DNA of 14,632 nucleotides. Origin: JBBQXK01 sp038251625 (GTDB lineage Bacteria; Pseudomonadota; Alphaproteobacteria; Rhodobacterales; Rhodobacteraceae). The notes beneath the pieces were generated by a model, which worked only from the letters and a program-made list of their open reading frames with translations, was not told the DNA's origin and made no database searches. Every line of letters begins with the position of its first letter. The stretch's first letter is position 1. Positions 11,829-14,632 of the stretch are shown here, piece by piece. Position numbers and translations under genes: made by a program. Where the stretch lies: NCBI GenBank assembly GCA_038251625.1, contig JBBSBE010000099.1:1-14632 (forward strand), given 5' to 3'.

Positions 11829-14017
11829 CCGATTTCACCCAAACCGTGGATGCCGATGGCGTCGCCACCATCACCTGGGATGTGGCGGCCAAATCGATGA
11901 ACGTGATGTCACAGGCGGGTTTTGCCGAACTTGACGCCGCGATTGATGCGGCGCTGGCCGATACGGCCGTCAAGGGCATCATCATCACCAGCGGAAAGAA
12001 GGATTTCGCGGGCGGCATGGACCTCAACGTCATCGCCAAGATGCGCGAAGACGGCGGCGCCAAGGGCATCTTCGACGGCGTGATGGCAATGCACGCCATC
12101 CTGCGCAAGATCGAACGCGCGGGGATGGACCCAAAAACCCTGAAGGGTGGCAAGCCGATCGCGGCGGCCCTGCCCGGCACGGCGCTGGGGATCGGCCTTG
12201 AACTGCCACTGTCCTGCCACCGCATCTTCGCCGCCGACAACCCAAAGGCCAAGATCGGCCTGCCCGAAATCATGGTCGGCATCTTCCCGGGCGCCGGGGG
12301 CACCACGCGCCTTGTGCGCAAGATGGGCGCCATGGCGGCAGCGCCCTACCTGCTCGAGGGCAAGCTCTCGGACCCCAAGGGCGCCAAGGCAGGCGGCCTG
12401 ATCGACGAGGTCGTGCCCGCTGATGAACTGCTGGCCCGCGCCAAGGCCTGGGTGCTTGCAGCCAAGCCCGAAGACCTCGTGAAACCCTGGGATGCCAAGG
12501 GCTACAAGATGCCCGGCGGCACGCCCTACCACCCCGCGGGCTTCATGACCTTCGTCGGCGCCTCCGCGATGGTTCTGGGCAAGACGATGGGCGTCTATCC
12601 GGCGGCCAAGGCGCTTCTTTCCGCCGTCTACGAAGGCGCCATGGTGCCCTTCGACACCGCGCTGAAGATCGAGGCGCGCTGGTTCACATCCGTCCTGATG
12701 AACCCCTCCTCCTCCGCCATGATCCGCTCGCTCTTCATCAACAAGGAAGCGCTTGAAAAAGGCGCCGTCCGCCCGCAGGGCGTGCCCGCCCAGACGGTCG
12801 GGAAGGTGGGCATCCTCGGCGCGGGCATGATGGGCGCAGGCATCGCCTATGTCTCGGCGCAAGCGGGGATCGACGTCGTGCTGATCGACAGCACGCAGGA
12901 AGCCGCAGACCGGGGCCGCGCGCATTCCGCCGATATCCTCGACAAGGGCATCGCCCGCCGCAAGGTGACGGCGGAAAAGAAGCAAGAGGTGATGGCCCGG
13001 ATCACCGCCACCACCGACTATGCCGCGCTCAAGGGCTGTGACCTCCTTGTGGAAGCGGTGTTCGAGGATATGAAGGTCAAGGCCGAGGTGACGGCGAAGG
13101 CAGAGGCGGCATTGCCCGCCGACGCGATCTTCGCCACCAACACCTCCACCCTGCCCATCTCGGAACTCGCGCGCGCCTCGAACCGCCCCGATCAATACAT
13201 CGGCATCCATTTCTTCTCGCCGGTCGACAAGATGCTGCTGGTCGAGATCATTCGCGGCAAGACCACCGGTGACCGTGCCGTGGCCAAGGCGCTGGATTTC
13301 GTGCGCCAGATTCGCAAGACCCCCATCGTCGTCAACGATGCGCGCTTCTTCTACGCCAACCGCTGCATCATCCCCTACATCAACGAAGGCATCCGCATGG
13401 TCGCCGAAGGCGTGGAACCGGTGCTGGTGGAAAACGCGGCCAAACTCGTCGGCATGCCGCTCGGCCCCCTGCAACTGGTGGACGAAACCTCCATCGACCT
13501 TGGGGTCAAGATCGCCAAGGCCACCAAGGCCGCGATGGGCGAGGCCTATCCCGATGGGGCGGTCGATACCGTCCTCTTCGCCATGGCCGATCAGGGGCGT
13601 CTGGGGCGCAAGTCCAAGTCCGGCTTTTACAGCTACGATGAAAAGGGCGGGCGTACGGGCCTTTGGGATGGGCTCGGGGCTGCCTACCCCGTGTCGGACG
13701 ACCAACCCGCGCTGACCGAGGTGCAGCACCGCCTCCTCATGGCGCAGGTGCTCGAGGCTGTGCGCGCGCTGGAAGACGGCGTCCTTATGGACATCCGCGA
13801 AGGCGACGTGGGCGCGATCCTCGGCTGGGGCTTCGCGCCATGGTCCGGCGGGCCGTTCTCGTGGCTCGATATCATCGGGGCCGCGCGGGCCGTGGAAATC
13901 TGCGACGGCCTGACCGCCCGCCACGGCGCCCGCTTCACCACGCCCACGCTCTTGCGCGACATGGCGGCCAAGGGCGAGACGTTCTATGGCCGCTTCGCCC
14001 CGGCGCAGGCGGCCTGA
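11825..14017 (+). CDS. fadJ: Fused enoyl-CoA hydratase / 3-hydroxyacyl-CoA dehydrogenase (FadJ/FadB-type)
   Basis: Two-step beta-oxidation enzyme: hydration of 2-enoyl-CoA, then NAD-dependent oxidation to 3-ketoacyl-CoA. 730 residues, the full family length. Residues 1-200 are the crotonase domain, with both catalytic glutamates: E126 in GIGLELPLSCHRIF and E148 in GLPEIMVGIFPGAGGTTRL. A linker (200-320) leads to the NAD-binding Rossmann motif GILGAGMMGAG (329-339). The dehydrogenase has H462 in IGIHFFSPVDKM and E474 in LLVEII as the catalytic pair. Two helical C-terminal domains follow (about 500-600 and 625-725). ATG 11825 overlaps the preceding stop (ATGA). It probably forms a complex with the thiolase encoded at 9146-10357. 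FadJ and FadB cannot be told apart by eye, so the symbol is by similarity. Confidence 0.95.
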   Translation: MTDFTQTVDADGVATITWDVAAKSMNVMSQAGFAELDAAIDAALADTAVKGIIITSGKKDFAGGMDLNVIAKMREDGGAKGIFDGVMAMHAILRKIERAGMDPKTLKGGKPIAAALPGTALGIGLELPLSCHRIFAADNPKAKIGLPEIMVGIFPGAGGTTRLVRKMGAMAAAPYLLEGKLSDPKGAKAGGLIDEVVPADELLARAKAWVLAAKPEDLVKPWDAKGYKMPGGTPYHPAGFMTFVGASAMVLGKTMGVYPAAKALLSAVYEGAMVPFDTALKIEARWFTSVLMNPSSSAMIRSLFINKEALEKGAVRPQGVPAQTVGKVGILGAGMMGAGIAYVSAQAGIDVVLIDSTQEAADRGRAHSADILDKGIARRKVTAEKKQEVMARITATTDYAALKGCDLLVEAVFEDMKVKAEVTAKAEAALPADAIFATNTSTLPISELARASNRPDQYIGIHFFSPVDKMLLVEIIRGKTTGDRAVAKALDFVRQIRKTPIVVNDARFFYANRCIIPYINEGIRMVAEGVEPVLVENAAKLVGMPLGPLQLVDETSIDLGVKIAKATKAAMGEAYPDGAVDTVLFAMADQGRLGRKSKSGFYSYDEKGGRTGLWDGLGAAYPVSDDQPALTEVQHRLLMAQVLEAVRALEDGVLMDIREGDVGAILGWGFAPWSGGPFSWLDIIGAARAVEICDGLTARHGARFTTPTLLRDMAAKGETFYGRFAPAQAA

Positions 14018-14025
14018 CCGCGCGC

Positions 14026-14049
14026 GTAGGGTGGGTGCACCCACCCTAC
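14026..14049. repeat. 24-base perfect palindrome, copy 2
   Basis: Identical in all 24 bases to the element at 1953-1976 (arm GTAGGGTGGGTG). It lies nine bases after the fadJ stop, again at a 3' end. No T-run follows. It may protect or end the fadJ transcript, or be a mobile palindromic repeat. Confidence 0.9.
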
Positions 14050-14319
14050 CTGACGGCAGCGCATCACGGGTCCGGGGCGGCGGCGCTGCCGCTTTGGCGC
14101 GTGCGCGGCCGTTGCGCGTTAACGCCAGGGACCGCGCGCCGTGTCGGTACAGATAACCGACGCAAAACCGACGCGCGCGGGACGGCTGCGGGACGCCCGG
14201 CTTTACACCAAACCGCAGTTTAACCTTACGTTCGCAGGCACTTGGCGCGGTCTTCTCATCCACGGACCGCCGCCAGCGACCGTTGCACCGCCCGCACCGC
14301 AACACCCGCGCAAAACCGC
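14050..14319. other. Intergenic stretch of about 270 bases with short dyads and no gene
   Basis: No convincing coding frame or RNA gene. Items seen: a possible hairpin GCGGCG-GCGC-TGCCGC (14077-14092, one G-T pair) followed by TTT, possibly a weak fadJ terminator; the perfect palindrome GCGTTAACGC (14116-14125); an inverted repeat TCGGT-N7-ACCGA (14144-14160); and a direct repeat AACCGACGC at 14155-14163 and 14166-14174, 11 bases apart. The flanking genes converge on this region, so promoters are not required here. Confidence 0.5.
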
Positions 14320-14632
14320 CTACCCGGGCCCCGCACCGGCATCGTCAAAGCCATAGCCGAACCGCGCGATATCCTCGCTGCAAAGATCGGCCAGCAGGCC
14401 CGCCGTCGCGTCGCTGTAATATGCCCGCCAGTCTTTCGCGCGCGCGCTTTCATTGGTGCACGGCACGGAAAAGGGAAAGCCGAGATGGCCCCGAAAAGGG
14501 GCAAGATCGTCCTCCAGCCGTTCAAGCCGGGCAAAAAGACGGCACCGCTCCACCCCGGCGGCATCCCGCATATAGGCCCCGTACGGCCAGATCCGGAACC
14601 CGGCTTGCGTCTGAGGATGCGCCAGAAACCCA
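14320..14632 (-). CDS. Sulfotransferase family 2-like protein, C-terminal part
   Basis: The frame enters from the right edge and gives 104 residues before its stop. The text GFLAHPQTQAGFRIWPYGAY, then the strand CRLFARLERLEDDLAPFRGH and the ending RAKDWRAYYSDATAGLLADL with ...EDIARFGYGFDD, match the C-terminal part of bacterial sulfotransferase family proteins (PF03567 type). These move a sulfuryl group from PAPS to a sugar or other acceptor and are common in roseobacter surface-polysaccharide clusters. The PAPS-binding motifs lie in the missing N-terminal part, so activity cannot be judged. It is convergent with fadJ and has no functional link to it that I can see. Moderately confident call from pattern recognition. 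Confidence 0.68.
   Translation of the reverse strand, partial: GFLAHPQTQAGFRIWPYGAYMRDAAGVERCRLFARLERLEDDLAPFRGHLGFPFSVPCTNESARAKDWRAYYSDATAGLLADLCSEDIARFGYGFDDAGAGPG

Noticed and set aside
11909..14305. Very long open frame (798 codons) antisense to fadJ
   Set aside because: fadJ has full domains and catalytic residues on the plus strand; the antisense translation is His/Arg/Gly-rich with no fold, a common effect of high-GC third positions.
14141..14356. 71-codon GTG-start frame in the gap after fadJ
   Set aside because: Pro-rich, no ribosome-binding site, overlaps the end of the sulfotransferase gene, no recognisable family.
1..14632. Mobile element, prophage, CRISPR array or tRNA genes
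   Set aside because: No transposase, integrase, long terminal repeats, spaced direct-repeat array or tRNA cloverleaf was seen; composition is uniform.

Overview
This is high-GC DNA whose gene content, codon style and gene order fit the Rhodobacteraceae (Rhodobacterales, Alphaproteobacteria). The proteins read like those of the Roseobacter/Rhodobacter group: Nfu-type NifU, DUF2189 membrane protein, a 287-residue class IV aminotransferase, and paired short MerR regulators next to a 591-residue acyl-CoA dehydrogenase. Placement is by recognition, not by a search. I see no rRNA, tRNA, CRISPR, transposase, phage gene or plasmid origin, and no compositional break that suggests recent transfer.

Left part (1-5136, all on the minus strand): the N-terminal part of an Nfu-type Fe-S protein (cut by the window edge), a DUF2189 membrane protein, a universal stress protein with a likely terminator behind it, and a branched-chain-type aminotransferase. 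Upstream of these is a tight trio of two hot-dog thioesterases and a MATE transporter, joined by two ATGA stop/start overlaps. Translation runs from the right (about 5136) to the left, so the thioesterase-MATE trio is upstream of the aminotransferase and could be co-transcribed with it (46-base gap).

Centre and right (5226-14017, all on the plus strand): a fatty-acid beta-oxidation locus. Two tandem paralogous MerR regulators lead into an acyl-CoA dehydrogenase. Then come a DUF4287 mini-protein, a 70-residue ribbon-helix-helix-like mini-protein, a GST-family protein and a thiolase. After a 132-base gap lies a second block: NTF2-like protein, cupin, NTF2-like protein, and a FadJ/FadB-type fused enoyl-CoA hydratase/3-hydroxyacyl-CoA dehydrogenase, the last three joined by ATGA overlaps. 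Together the enzymes supply a full beta-oxidation spiral: dehydrogenation, hydration, second oxidation and thiolysis. The divergent gap at 5137-5225 separates this locus from the thioesterase-MATE trio, so acyl-CoA hydrolysis and acyl-CoA oxidation sit back to back.

Right edge (14018-14632): a 24-base perfect palindrome, about 270 bases with no credible gene but several short dyads, and the C-terminal part of a probable sulfotransferase on the minus strand, convergent with fadJ.

Non-coding features of note: the same 24-base palindrome occurs twice, about 12 kb apart, each time at a gene's 3' end and once containing the stop codon. There is also a pair of mutually exclusive G/C hairpins before the GST gene, and an ACGT-rich imperfect dyad before the second MerR gene. 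Nothing is obviously a wholly new system. The least explained parts are the two mini-proteins inside the fad operon and the NTF2-cupin-NTF2 cassette translationally tied to fadJ.
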